From NCBI RefSeq assembly GCF_003574465.1, contig NZ_QOWC01000029.1, positions 1 through 49,950 of the forward strand: DNA of 49,950 nucleotides, written 5' to 3'. Position 1 is the first letter of the stretch, and each line of letters opens with the position of its first letter. The translations under genes and the position numbers were made by a program. The notes beneath the pieces are model-generated. The model was not told where the DNA came from. It saw only the letters and a list, made by a program, of their open reading frames with translations, and did not search any database. This document shows positions 1-7,243 of this stretch, one piece after another. Source of the DNA: Methylobacterium crusticola. Lineage in GTDB: Bacteria > Pseudomonadota > Alphaproteobacteria > Rhizobiales > Beijerinckiaceae.

Positions 1-1357
1 GGACGGGCGCCGGCGCCTCGGCGGCCGGCGCGGCGGCCGGGGGCGCGGGGGCGGCCGCCGGCGCGCCGCCGAACAGGTTGCCCAGGAGCTTGCGGTAGGA
101 GGAGGCGTCGTCGTCCGCGCTCGCCACCGTGACGGGGCCGGCGAGGGCCTGGGCGGCCTCCTTGGTGGGAATCGGGGCCGGGGCGGCGGCGGGCGCCGCG
201 AAGGCGAGCGCCGTCGGCCGGGCGCCCCTGCCCGGCGGAGCCTTGGCGGCGAGCCTGACATCCGCGGGCTTCGCGGCCCGGGCCTCCCCGGCCTGGGCCT
301 CAGCGGCCTTGAGGTCGGCGGCCTTGGGCTCGGCGGCCTTGGCCTCCGCGAGCAGGATCGGCTTGCCCTTGGCGTCGACCGGGATCTCCTCCGGCCCGGC
401 CGCCAGGGCCTCGGGCCGGCTCACCGTGCCGAGGGCCGGGCGGGGCGCCGCCTGCTCGGCGAAGAGCTGCGTGCTCGGCGAGGACTGGCTGAAGAACGGG
501 TGCTGCCCGCCGTCCTGGTAGACCACGCGGGTCGCCGGCGTGCCCTTGGCGACGAGTTCGGCCACCTCCTGGTCGTCCTTCTGGCGCTTGGCGAGCACCA
601 CGGGCTCGACCTGCGGCGCGCAGGAGCCGGCGCCGGCGTCCTGGCCGCCGAAGACGTAGCGGCTGCCGCAGACCCCGACCCGGGGCTCCTCGTTCAGGGC
701 CTCGAAGTAGTCCGACCCCTCCTTGAGGTTGCGCCAGAACGCGATGTTCGGGTCGTTGCGGAACTTGGCGAGGTTCTGCGCCGTCATCCGGAACGGGTAG
801 GACTGGAACTGGAACGCCCGCTGCCCGCCCGCGAAGGCCTCGCGGGCGATGGCGTAGATCTCCGCGATGGCCTCGTCCGTCATGGCGAAGCAGCCCGCCG
901 ACGAGCAGGTGCCGTGCACCATCAGGTAGGTCCCGGTGCGGCCGTTCGCCCGGTCGAAGCTGTTCGGGAAGCCGGTGTCGAAGGACAGGTAGTAGGACGA
1001 GTTCGGGTTCATCTGGCCCGGGGTGATCGGGTAGAAGCCCTCGGGCGCCTGGCGGTCGCCCTGGCGCACCTTCGGGCCGAGCTGGCCCGACCAGCGGCAG
1101 ATCGGGAAGGTCTTCAGGAGCGCGTAGCGGCCGTCGCCCCCGCGCTTCCAGACCTCCATCTCCGATTCCTTCTTGAAGGCCCGGATCAGGATCGGGTCGC
1201 GCGTCGACATGGCCTTGGTCGACATCAGCGCCAGGGTCTTCTGCGGGATCGGCGCCAGGTGGCGGGTCGAGCCGCTGCCCACGAAGCCGTTGTCCTGGCA
1301 GGCCGCGAGGGACAGCGCGAGCAGGACAGCCGCCGCCAGCACCGGACGCTTCGCCAT
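1..1357 (-). CDS. YafK-type murein L,D-transpeptidase lipoprotein (C-terminus off window)
   Basis: Reading from 1357 toward 1 gives at least 452 residues with no stop before the window edge, so the gene is partial at its 3' end. The N-terminus is a lipoprotein signal (MAKRPVLAAA, then LSLAAC with Cys20). A YkuD/L,D-transpeptidase catalytic domain follows. The motif HGTCSSAGCFAMTD places the catalytic His at about 148 and Cys at about 156, and this form is typical of the YafK/DpaA subgroup. Such enzymes act on peptidoglycan cross-links or on the peptidoglycan-lipoprotein bond. From about residue 330 the protein becomes an Ala/Pro/Lys-rich low-complexity tail, probably a flexible wall-spanning linker. 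Which bond it makes or cuts cannot be told from sequence. Confidence 0.87.
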   Translation of the reverse strand, partial: MAKRPVLAAAVLLALSLAACQDNGFVGSGSTRHLAPIPQKTLALMSTKAMSTRDPILIRAFKKESEMEVWKRGGDGRYALLKTFPICRWSGQLGPKVRQGDRQAPEGFYPITPGQMNPNSSYYLSFDTGFPNSFDRANGRTGTYLMVHGTCSSAGCFAMTDEAIAEIYAIAREAFAGGQRAFQFQSYPFRMTAQNLAKFRNDPNIAFWRNLKEGSDYFEALNEEPRVGVCGSRYVFGGQDAGAGSCAPQVEPVVLAKRQKDDQEVAELVAKGTPATRVVYQDGGQHPFFSQSSPSTQLFAEQAAPRPALGTVSRPEALAAGPEEIPVDAKGKPILLAEAKAAEPKAADLKAAEAQAGEARAAKPADVRLAAKAPPGRGARPTALAFAAPAAAPAPIPTKEAAQALAGPVTVASADDDASSYRKLLGNLFGGAPAAAPAPPAAAPAAEAPAPV

Positions 1358-1430
1358 GGGATCCCCGCTTCCTTCGCCACCGGCCGCCGGCCGCCCGACG
1401 CGGCGGACCGACACCTCCAACCCCATAGCT

Positions 1431-1459
1431 TCGTTAAACTTACCCACCCCTTACCGCAA
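1431..1459 (-). promoter_or_regulatory. possible promoter of the L,D-transpeptidase gene
   Basis: On the minus strand TTGCGG (1459-1454) is followed after 17 bases by TAACGA (1436-1431). This is the only AT-richer stretch between the DUF1796 stop and the transpeptidase start. The match is weak and this is a suggestion only. Confidence 0.22.
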
Positions 1460-1485
1460 GAACGGCCAAGGTTGCGCGGGCTCGC

Positions 1486-2220
1486 TCAACCGGGCTGCGC
1501 CGGGTTCGACTCCGGCTCGGCCCTGATCAGCTCGGCCACGAAGGCATCGTCGGCCTCTTCGGCGAAACGAAGGCCGAGCGACGGGGACCGGGTGTGGATG
1601 TCGTGGAAAGCGAGGGCGGCGCGGCCGAGATCGACGCGCCGGGCCGTCGTCCGGGCGGCGCCGGCCGTCACCTGCAGGACCGTGAGGTGGTTCCACGACG
1701 GCTGCCGCGATAAAGCGTCGCAGATGCCGCGCACGTCGTCGGGCGCGACCGTGAAGGTGGCGAGCAGGTAGTGCCGGTTGCGGGCCCGGGGATCCGCGAG
1801 GGCGGCGCGCAGGCGGCGCACGCCCTCCTGGAGGAAGCGGTAATCCGCCTCGCTCGTCGCCGGGTCATGGTGGTTGAAGACGCACGGCACCGCGTGGCGG
1901 TCGCGGTAGTAGCGGTGGCGGCAGCGGGTGATGTCCGGCCCGAGGCGCTCGGCCACCGGGACGCTCTCGTGCTCGGCGCGGTCGAGGAGGCGGGCGAAGT
2001 CGGTCTCGAGGCAGTCGCGCACCATGCCGGGCGAGGAGAAGAGCCAGTCGAAGGGCCCCGACCAGCCCCGCAGGCCCCGCACCTTGAGGAGGTGGGCCAT
2101 GTGGCAGTGGCTGCCGAGGGAGATGTGGTTGACCCGGCCGGGCTCCCGCGGGCCCCTGAGGGCGCGCAGGCTGCGCCGCAGGCGGGCTCCCAGGCCCGCG
2201 GGCCCGCCCGGTGCCGTCAC
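1486..2220 (-). CDS. DUF1796 family putative papain-like cysteine peptidase
   Basis: The 244-residue product carries the DUF1796 signature near its start: [12 protein letters not shown] with the candidate nucleophile Cys39, then [11 protein letters not shown] His-rich NHHDP segment follows in the middle. The family is predicted to have a papain-like fold, but no substrate is known. I chose GTG at 2220 because it overlaps the accA stop in a GTGA arrangement, which implies translational coupling. A second GTG just before NHISLG would give a shorter protein of about 215 residues. The gene lies directly downstream of accA on the same strand, and a link to fatty-acid or envelope metabolism is only inferred. 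Confidence 0.75.
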   Translation of the reverse strand: MTAPGGPAGLGARLRRSLRALRGPREPGRVNHISLGSHCHMAHLLKVRGLRGWSGPFDWLFSSPGMVRDCLETDFARLLDRAEHESVPVAERLGPDITRCRHRYYRDRHAVPCVFNHHDPATSEADYRFLQEGVRRLRAALADPRARNRHYLLATFTVAPDDVRGICDALSRQPSWNHLTVLQVTAGAARTTARRVDLGRAALAFHDIHTRSPSLGLRFAEEADDAFVAELIRAEPESNPAQPG

Positions 2221-3170
2221 AGGCTCCGGCCGATCTCGAGGAACTTCGCGGCCCGGCGGTCGCGCAGGGCGGCGGCGTCGAGGCCCGACAGCGCGTCGAG
2301 GGCGGTGGCGAGGGCGTCGCCCGCGGAGCGGATCGCCGCGTCCCCGTCGCGGTGCGCGCCGCCGGTCGGCTCGGGCACGATGCCGTCGATGACGCCGAGG
2401 CGCAGCAGGTCCTGGGCGGTGATCTTCATGGCGGTGGCGGCGTCCTGGGCGCGCCCGGCGTCGCGCCACAGGATCGAGGCCGCGCCCTCGGGCGAGATCA
2501 CGCTGTAGATCGCGTGCTCCAGCATCAGGACCGTGTTGGCGGTGGCGAGGGCGATCGCGCCGCCCGAGCCCCCCTCCCCGATCACCAGGGCGACGTTGGG
2601 CGTGCCGAGCCCCAGGCAGGCCTGCGTCGAGCGGGCGATGGCCTCGGCCTGCCCGCGCTCCTCGGCCTCGATGCCCGGATAGGCGCCGGCCGTGTCGACG
2701 AAGGTCAGGACCGGCAGCCCGAAGCGGTCGGCGAGGTCCATGAGGCGCACCGCCTTGCGGTAGCCCTCGGGCTTGGCCATGCCGAAATTGTGCCGGATGC
2801 GGGCCTCGGTGGTGGCGCCCTTCTCCTGGCCGATGACGCAGACCGGCCGGCCCCGGAAGCGGCCGAAGCCGCCCACCACCGCCTCGTCCTCGCCGAAGGC
2901 CCGGTCGCCCGCGAGCGGCGTGAAGTCCGCGATCAGGCCGGCGCAGTAATCGACGAAGTGGGGCCGCTGGGGGTGGCGGGCGACCTGGGTCTTCTGCCAC
3001 GGGGTCAGGCCGGCGTAGAGCTCGACGAGCGCCGCCGCGGCCTTGGCCTCCAGCCGCCCGACATCGTCGCTGATCGCCACCGCGCCGTCGCGGGCGCCCA
3101 AGGCCCTCAACTCCTCCAGCTTGGCCTCGAGCTCGGCGACGGGCTTTTCGAAATCGAGGTAGGAGCGCAT
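2217..3170 (-). CDS. accA: acetyl-CoA carboxylase carboxyltransferase subunit alpha
   Basis: This 317-residue protein is full length for AccA, which with AccD transfers the carboxyl group from carboxybiotin-BCCP to acetyl-CoA to make malonyl-CoA, the first step of fatty-acid synthesis. The N-terminus [15 protein letters not shown] is the usual AccA helix. The crotonase-type core shows [30 protein letters not shown] and [14 protein letters not shown], then [12 protein letters not shown]. The start is ATG at 3170. The stop overlaps the DUF1796 start by two bases. The other ACC subunits (accD, accB, accC) are not in the window. Upstream lies the hairpin-repeat region, so accA and the patatin operon diverge from it. 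Confidence 0.97.
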   Translation of the reverse strand: MRSYLDFEKPVAELEAKLEELRALGARDGAVAISDDVGRLEAKAAAALVELYAGLTPWQKTQVARHPQRPHFVDYCAGLIADFTPLAGDRAFGEDEAVVGGFGRFRGRPVCVIGQEKGATTEARIRHNFGMAKPEGYRKAVRLMDLADRFGLPVLTFVDTAGAYPGIEAEERGQAEAIARSTQACLGLGTPNVALVIGEGGSGGAIALATANTVLMLEHAIYSVISPEGAASILWRDAGRAQDAATAMKITAQDLLRLGVIDGIVPEPTGGAHRDGDAAIRSAGDALATALDALSGLDAAALRDRRAAKFLEIGRSL

Positions 3171-3387
3171 CAGGTCCTGTGCAGTCTCGGGACGCCGCCG
3201 CCGCGGGTCCGACGGCAGGTCGTCGTCAGCCGTGCCGGCGTGGCAGCCGGCTTGCTTCGCGCCCGGCCGTGCGGCGCGGAGGCTTGGCGGAGGCCCCGTC
3301 CCGTGTCAACCCGCGCGCCGGGCGGCCCGCGCCCCGCACGGGCCGGGGTTGCCCTCGGTCACGGCCGCGTCATCATCGCGGCGGAAG
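3171..3387. other. intergenic region between accA and the repeat array
   Basis: Together with the array that follows, this is the largest gene-free stretch (3171-3541). No convincing protein or RNA gene is visible. It must hold the accA promoter on the minus strand and probably the promoter for the patatin operon on the plus strand, but no sigma-70-like box stands out in the GC-rich sequence. Confidence 0.5.
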
Positions 3388-3526
3388 ACGGGCCCGGCCG
3401 CCCGTCATGGGCGGACGACGGGCACGATCGCCCGTCACGGGCGGACGACGGGCACGATCGCCCGTCACGGGCGGACGACGGGCACGATCGCCCGTCACGG
3501 GCGGACAACGGGCATGGCTGCCCGTC
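3388..3526. repeat. five-copy 30-bp tandem repeat, each copy a hairpin, before the patatin operon
   Basis: Five near-identical 30-bp units run from about 3388 to 3525. Each contains the inverted repeat ACGGGC-N6-GCCCGT, at 3388-3405, 3418-3435, 3448-3465, 3478-3495 and 3508-3525. The three central copies are almost identical with loop ACGATC. The outer copies have different loops (CCGGCC and ATGGCT) but perfect stems, so the stems are better conserved than the loops. The array ends directly at the Shine-Dalgarno and start of the patatin gene. It could be a set of helically phased operator sites or a structured mRNA leader. A CRISPR array is excluded because there are no unique spacers. Confidence 0.85.
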
Positions 3527-3541
3527 ATGGAGGACCTGTCG

Positions 3542-4654
3542 ATGCCGGAACGGGACGAGAGCCGGGTGCTGGTGCTGCAGGGCGGCGGCGCGCTGGGCTC
3601 CTACCAGGCCGGCGTGGCCGAGGCGATGCAGGAGGGCGACCTCGCTCCCGACTGGATCGCCGGCATCTCGATCGGGGCGATCAACGCCGCCCTCATGGCC
3701 GGGAACCCGCCCGAGCGCCGCATCGAGCGCCTGCGCGCGTTCTGGGAGCGGGTCTCGTCGGGCATCCGGGTCACCCCGTGGTGGCCCGGGGAGCAGGCCC
3801 GCGAGATGTTCAACGCCTGGAGCGCCGCCTGGGGCGCCACCGTGGGCGTGCCGGGGTTCTTCGCGCCCCGCGTCCCGCCGGCAGCCCTCTACCCGGCGGG
3901 GGCGCCGGAGGCCCTCAGCCACTACGACACCGCGCCCCTGCGCGAGACGCTGGAGAGCCTGATCGACTTCGACCGCATCAACCGGCGCGAGACCCGCCTC
4001 AGCGTCGGGGCGGTGAACATCCGCACCGGCAACTTCGCCTACTTCGACAATCACCGCCAGCGGATCGGCCCCGAGCACGTCATGGCCTCCGGCGCCCTGC
4101 CGCCCGGCTTCCCGCCGGTGGAGATCGACGGCGAGCACTACTGGGACGGGGGCCTCGTCTCGAACACGCCGCTGCAATACGTCCTCGACGAGGAGCGGGT
4201 GCGCGACCTCGCGATCTTCCAGGTCGACCTGTTCAGCGCCCGCGGCCCGATGCCCCGCACCCTCTCGGAGGCCTCCGAGCGCGAGAAGGACATCCGCTAC
4301 TCCAGCCGCACCCGGCTCAACACCGACGACCAGATCCAGATCCACAAGGCCAAGACCGCCTTCCGGCGCCTCGCCGAGAAGCTGCCGGCCGAGCTGGCGC
4401 AGGACCCCGACGTGGCCTTCCTGTCGGAGGTCAGCCACGAGAACGCGGTGACGATCCTGCAGCTGATCTACCGGCGCAAGAACTACGAGAGCGATGCCAA
4501 GGACTACGAGTTCTCGCGCCAGACCATGCTGGAGCACTGGGCGGCGGGGCGCAGCGACGTGCGCCGCTCCCTGCGCCACCGCGACTGGCTCGCCCGCTGC
4601 CGGCCCGACCAGGGCGTGGCGGTGTTCGACCTCACCCGCGACGCCCGCGACTGA
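3542..4654 (+). CDS. patatin-like phospholipase family protein with DUF3734-type C-terminus
   Basis: This 370-residue serine hydrolase has all the patatin motifs: the oxyanion loop GGGALG (residues 14-19), the nucleophile elbow GISIG with Ser43, and the DGG motif with catalytic Asp202 (HYWDGGLVSNTP). The C-terminal part, rich in charged residues, resembles DUF3734, common in bacterial patatins encoded near polyhydroxybutyrate genes. I chose ATG at 3542 because GGAGG lies eight bases upstream; an in-frame ATG at 3527 would add five residues. It leads a plus-strand cluster with acetoacetate decarboxylase and 3-hydroxybutyrate dehydrogenase. A role in releasing acyl or hydroxyacyl groups for that pathway is inferred. 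No signal peptide is seen, so it is probably cytoplasmic or granule-associated. Confidence 0.9.
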   Translation: MPERDESRVLVLQGGGALGSYQAGVAEAMQEGDLAPDWIAGISIGAINAALMAGNPPERRIERLRAFWERVSSGIRVTPWWPGEQAREMFNAWSAAWGATVGVPGFFAPRVPPAALYPAGAPEALSHYDTAPLRETLESLIDFDRINRRETRLSVGAVNIRTGNFAYFDNHRQRIGPEHVMASGALPPGFPPVEIDGEHYWDGGLVSNTPLQYVLDEERVRDLAIFQVDLFSARGPMPRTLSEASEREKDIRYSSRTRLNTDDQIQIHKAKTAFRRLAEKLPAELAQDPDVAFLSEVSHENAVTILQLIYRRKNYESDAKDYEFSRQTMLEHWAAGRSDVRRSLRHRDWLARCRPDQGVAVFDLTRDARD

Positions 4655-4695
4655 GGGCCTGCGGCACGACCCCTTCGCCGAGGAGTGGATGCACG

Positions 4696-5439
4696 ATGAA
4701 CCGCGACGAGATCCTGGCGGCCCCCTCCATGCCCGCCTTCAGCCCGAGCTACCCGCGCGGGCCCTACCGCTTCATGCGGCGCGAGTACCTGATCATCACC
4801 TACGAGACGGATCCGGACGCCCTGCGCGCCGCGCTCCCCGAGCCCCTGGAGCCGGCGCCCGGCAACCTCGCCTTCTACGAGTGGATGAAGATGCCGGATT
4901 CCTCCGGCTTCGGTGACTACGAGGAGAGCGGCTCGGCCATCGTGGCGACCTACAAGGGCGAGCCCTGCAACTACTCGGTCCAGATGTACCTCGACGACGA
5001 ACCCCCGATCACCGCGGGCCGCGAGATCTGGGGTTTTCCGAAGAAGTACGGCGTGCCGCGCCTCAAGGTCACGAAGGACACGCTCACCGGCACCCTGCAC
5101 TACGACGAGGAGCGGGTGGCAATGGGCACCATGACGTACAAGCACCGGAGCCTGGGAGACCAGCTCGACAAGGTCCGGGAGGGGATCGGCCACCTCAACG
5201 TCAACCTGAAGCTGCTGCCGGACGTCGACGGCGGCGTGAAGGTGGCGCAGCTCGTCGGCTACCGGCTCCAGGACGTCACGGTGCACGGCGCCTGGGAGGG
5301 CGACGCGCGGCTGCACCTGATCCCGCACGTCAATTGCCGCGTCGCCGACCTGCCGGTGCGCCGGATCGTGCGCGGCCGCCATCAGATCGTCGACTTCACC
5401 CTGCCGTACGGCCACGTGCTGCACGACTACCTCGCCTGA
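4696..5439 (+). CDS. adc: acetoacetate decarboxylase
   Basis: The 247-residue product matches acetoacetate decarboxylase over its full length. The active-site segment REIWGFPKKYG carries the adjacent lysines (116/117), one of which forms the Schiff base with acetoacetate before CO2 is lost and acetone is made. Other family landmarks are the YLIITYETDPDALR N-terminal strand and the EWMKMPDSSGFGDY loop. It starts 41 bases after the patatin stop and is followed 37 bases later by 3-hydroxybutyrate dehydrogenase, so the three are likely co-transcribed. The dehydrogenase makes acetoacetate and this enzyme would remove it irreversibly. Relatives of this family can act on other beta-keto acids, so the true substrate is not certain. 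Confidence 0.92.
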   Translation: MNRDEILAAPSMPAFSPSYPRGPYRFMRREYLIITYETDPDALRAALPEPLEPAPGNLAFYEWMKMPDSSGFGDYEESGSAIVATYKGEPCNYSVQMYLDDEPPITAGREIWGFPKKYGVPRLKVTKDTLTGTLHYDEERVAMGTMTYKHRSLGDQLDKVREGIGHLNVNLKLLPDVDGGVKVAQLVGYRLQDVTVHGAWEGDARLHLIPHVNCRVADLPVRRIVRGRHQIVDFTLPYGHVLHDYLA

Positions 5440-5476
5440 CGCGCCCAGGCCCGCCCGACGCATCCCTGGAGGCTCC

Positions 5477-6298
5477 ATGACCCTTGCATCCAACACCGCC
5501 CTCGCATCCAAGACCGCCCTCGCATCCAAGACCGCCCTCGTCACCGGCTCGACGAGCGGCATCGGCCTCGCCATCGCGCGGGGCCTCGCCGCGCAGGGCG
5601 CCAACGTGGTGATCAACGGCTTCGGCCAGCCCGAGGAGATCGAGCGCGCGCGGGCCGCCATCGAGGCCGATCACGGCGTCAGGGCGCACTACTCGGGCGC
5701 CGACATGACGCAGCCCGAGGAGATCGCCGGGATGATCGCCGAGGCGGAGCGCGCCTTCGGCGGGCTCGACGTGCTGGTCAACAACGCCGGCATCCAGTTC
5801 GTCTCCGCCATCGAGGCGTTCCCGGTCCAGAAGTGGGACCAGATCATCGCCATCAACCTGTCCTCGGCCTTCCACACCATGCGGGCGGCGATCCCCGGCA
5901 TGAAGGCGCGGGGCTGGGGCCGGATCATCAACACCGCCTCGGCGCATTCCCTCGTCGCCTCGCCCTACAAGGCGGCCTACGTGGCGGCCAAGCACGGCAT
6001 CGCGGGCCTGACCAAGACCGCGGCGCTCGAGCTCGCGACCCACAAGATCACCGTCAACTGTATCTCGCCGGGCTACGTCTGGACGCCGCTCGTCGAGGCG
6101 CAGATCCCCGACACCATGAAGGCCCGCGGGCTCACCAAGGATCAGGTCATCGACGAGGTGCTGCTCGCCGCCCAGCCGACGAAGGAGTTCGTCACGGTGG
6201 AGCAGGTGGCCGCCATCGCGGTGTTCCTGTGCTCGGACGCGGCGAGCCAGATCACGGGGGCGAACCTGTCCGTGGACGGGGGCTGGACGGCGCAGTAG
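5477..6298 (+). CDS. bdhA: D-3-hydroxybutyrate dehydrogenase (SDR family)
   Basis: This 273-residue short-chain dehydrogenase matches the 3-hydroxybutyrate dehydrogenase subgroup, which oxidises (R)-3-hydroxybutyrate to acetoacetate with NAD. Visible landmarks are the nucleotide loop TGSTSGIG (residues 23-30), NNAG at 102-105, catalytic Ser155, and the Y168-x3-K172 pair. SPGYVWTPLVEAQIPD is typical of this enzyme. The start ATG at 5477 has GGAGG upstream. The N-terminus is unusual: three copies of an 18-bp repeat encode ASNTAL, ASKTAL, ASKTAL, and only the last copy corresponds to the usual family start, so about 12 residues are added. It ends the patatin-adc-bdh cluster. Confidence 0.93.
   Translation: MTLASNTALASKTALASKTALVTGSTSGIGLAIARGLAAQGANVVINGFGQPEEIERARAAIEADHGVRAHYSGADMTQPEEIAGMIAEAERAFGGLDVLVNNAGIQFVSAIEAFPVQKWDQIIAINLSSAFHTMRAAIPGMKARGWGRIINTASAHSLVASPYKAAYVAAKHGIAGLTKTAALELATHKITVNCISPGYVWTPLVEAQIPDTMKARGLTKDQVIDEVLLAAQPTKEFVTVEQVAAIAVFLCSDAASQITGANLSVDGGWTAQ
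5486..5539 (+). repeat. 18-bp tandem triplication inside the start of the 3-hydroxybutyrate dehydrogenase gene
   Basis: Three direct units, GCATCCAAxACCGCCCTC, lie at 5486-5503, 5504-5521 and 5522-5539. They differ at a single base (Asn versus Lys codon) and keep the reading frame. The near-identity suggests recent slippage or gene-specific duplication. Confidence 0.95.
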
Positions 6299-6573
6299 GC
6301 GGCGCGTCCCGCGTCCCCGGCGCCGGACCGACATCGGCCGAACGGTTCTTTCCAGGGCTCCGGGCCGCCGTCGGGCGCTCCGGGACCCGGTGGGCTGGTC
6401 CTCGGGCCGGCGCCCGCCCGGCGGAACTCCGGAAGGAGGCGCGGAGCCTGTCCGCGCCTCCCGGGCGGTCCCGTGAGCGATGTCCGGCGACGCGGCGGCC
6501 GCTTCGTCGCGGAGCCGGCGGCCCCACGAAGGCGCGGCGCCGGCTCCGAGGTCGCGGTCGGGACCGGGGCCGC

Positions 6574-6918
6574 TCAGCGGCGCCCGTGGACCAGCAGGGC
6601 GAGGCCGTAGCCGACGGCTCCCGCGATCATCAGCGCGACCAGGGGGCTCTCCTCCACCTGGTGCGTGACCGTGCGGGCGCCGTGCCGGAGGCTGCGCCGG
6701 CCGCGCGCGTAGGCGTCGCCGGCGTAGTCCGCGGCGTCGTCGGCGACGTCCCGCAGGGCATCCCGCGCCTCGCCGACGAGGCTCTCGCCGCGGCCCTGCG
6801 CCGCGCGGAACCGGCCCTCGAGCCCGGCCCGGTGGTCCCCGACGAGGTCGCCGACCGCGCCCTGAACCTTGCCGCCGATCTCGCGGGCGGCGCCCGTGAT
6901 GCGATCCGTGTCGACCAT
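6574..6918 (-). CDS. CsbD-like small stress protein with C-terminal membrane anchor
   Basis: The 114-residue protein begins MVDTDRITGAAREIGGKVQGAVGDLVGD, the CsbD-type pattern. An amphipathic, charged helical middle follows. It ends in one hydrophobic segment, ESPLVALMIAGAVGYGLALLVHGRR, like the tail anchors of ElaB/YqjD proteins. CsbD members are general-stress-induced and their molecular role is unknown. The ATG at 6918 has GGAG upstream; a longer start at 7023 is unlikely because the extension is low-complexity Pro/Arg. It is convergent with the 3-hydroxybutyrate dehydrogenase gene. I looked for a GGAAC-type EcfG stress promoter upstream and did not find one. Confidence 0.8.
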   Translation of the reverse strand: MVDTDRITGAAREIGGKVQGAVGDLVGDHRAGLEGRFRAAQGRGESLVGEARDALRDVADDAADYAGDAYARGRRSLRHGARTVTHQVEESPLVALMIAGAVGYGLALLVHGRR

Positions 6919-7243
6919 GTGTGCTGCTCCATCGCGTGAGGCCCCCCGGCGGCGAGCCGCGGGGCACGGGTCGGGCCCCGGCCAGGCCTCCGCACGCGGC
7001 GGGCCGACCCGCCGGGCCGTCACGCGGCACCAGATGGTGTGCGATGTGATCGTCGCAATAGTTAATCTGCACTAGTCGATCGGGTATTTCGGACCAGTCG
7101 GCCCGCGGCCGGACCGGGCCGGGGCGCGCCGGGGAGCGCCGATCCCGGGACGCGGGTGCCCGGGAGGGCGGCGAGGCGCGCGAGCCGTCGCGGTGCCTCC
7201 CCGCGGCCCCGGCACCGAGGGTTATCGTGCGGGGCGGGGCCGG
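6919..7243. other. intergenic region upstream of the CsbD-like gene
   Basis: These 325 bases lie between the CsbD-like start and the end of the PAS/LuxR gene on the same strand. The stretch 7031-7090 is clearly less GC-rich than its surroundings and includes CACTAGT, so it is the likely promoter zone for the CsbD-like gene. No RNA gene or repeat is evident. Confidence 0.45.

Noticed and set aside
500..1771. Long open frames on the plus strand opposite the transpeptidase and DUF1796 genes
   Set aside because: They are antisense, Arg/Ala/Pro-rich and without family similarity; very high GC keeps many wrong frames open.
3388..3526. CRISPR array
   Set aside because: The units are directly adjacent with no unique spacers, and no cas gene is present.
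3179..3541. N-terminal extension of the patatin protein through the repeat array
   Set aside because: The extension would be a repetitive Arg-rich peptide, and a good Shine-Dalgarno sits just before 3542.
6299..6573. Gene remnant between the dehydrogenase and CsbD-like genes
   Set aside because: The short frames have no recognisable motif; the 275-bp region appears to hold only convergent gene ends.
6919..7243. EcfG-type general stress promoter for the CsbD-like gene
   Set aside because: No GGAAC box with a suitable GTT box was found on the minus strand.
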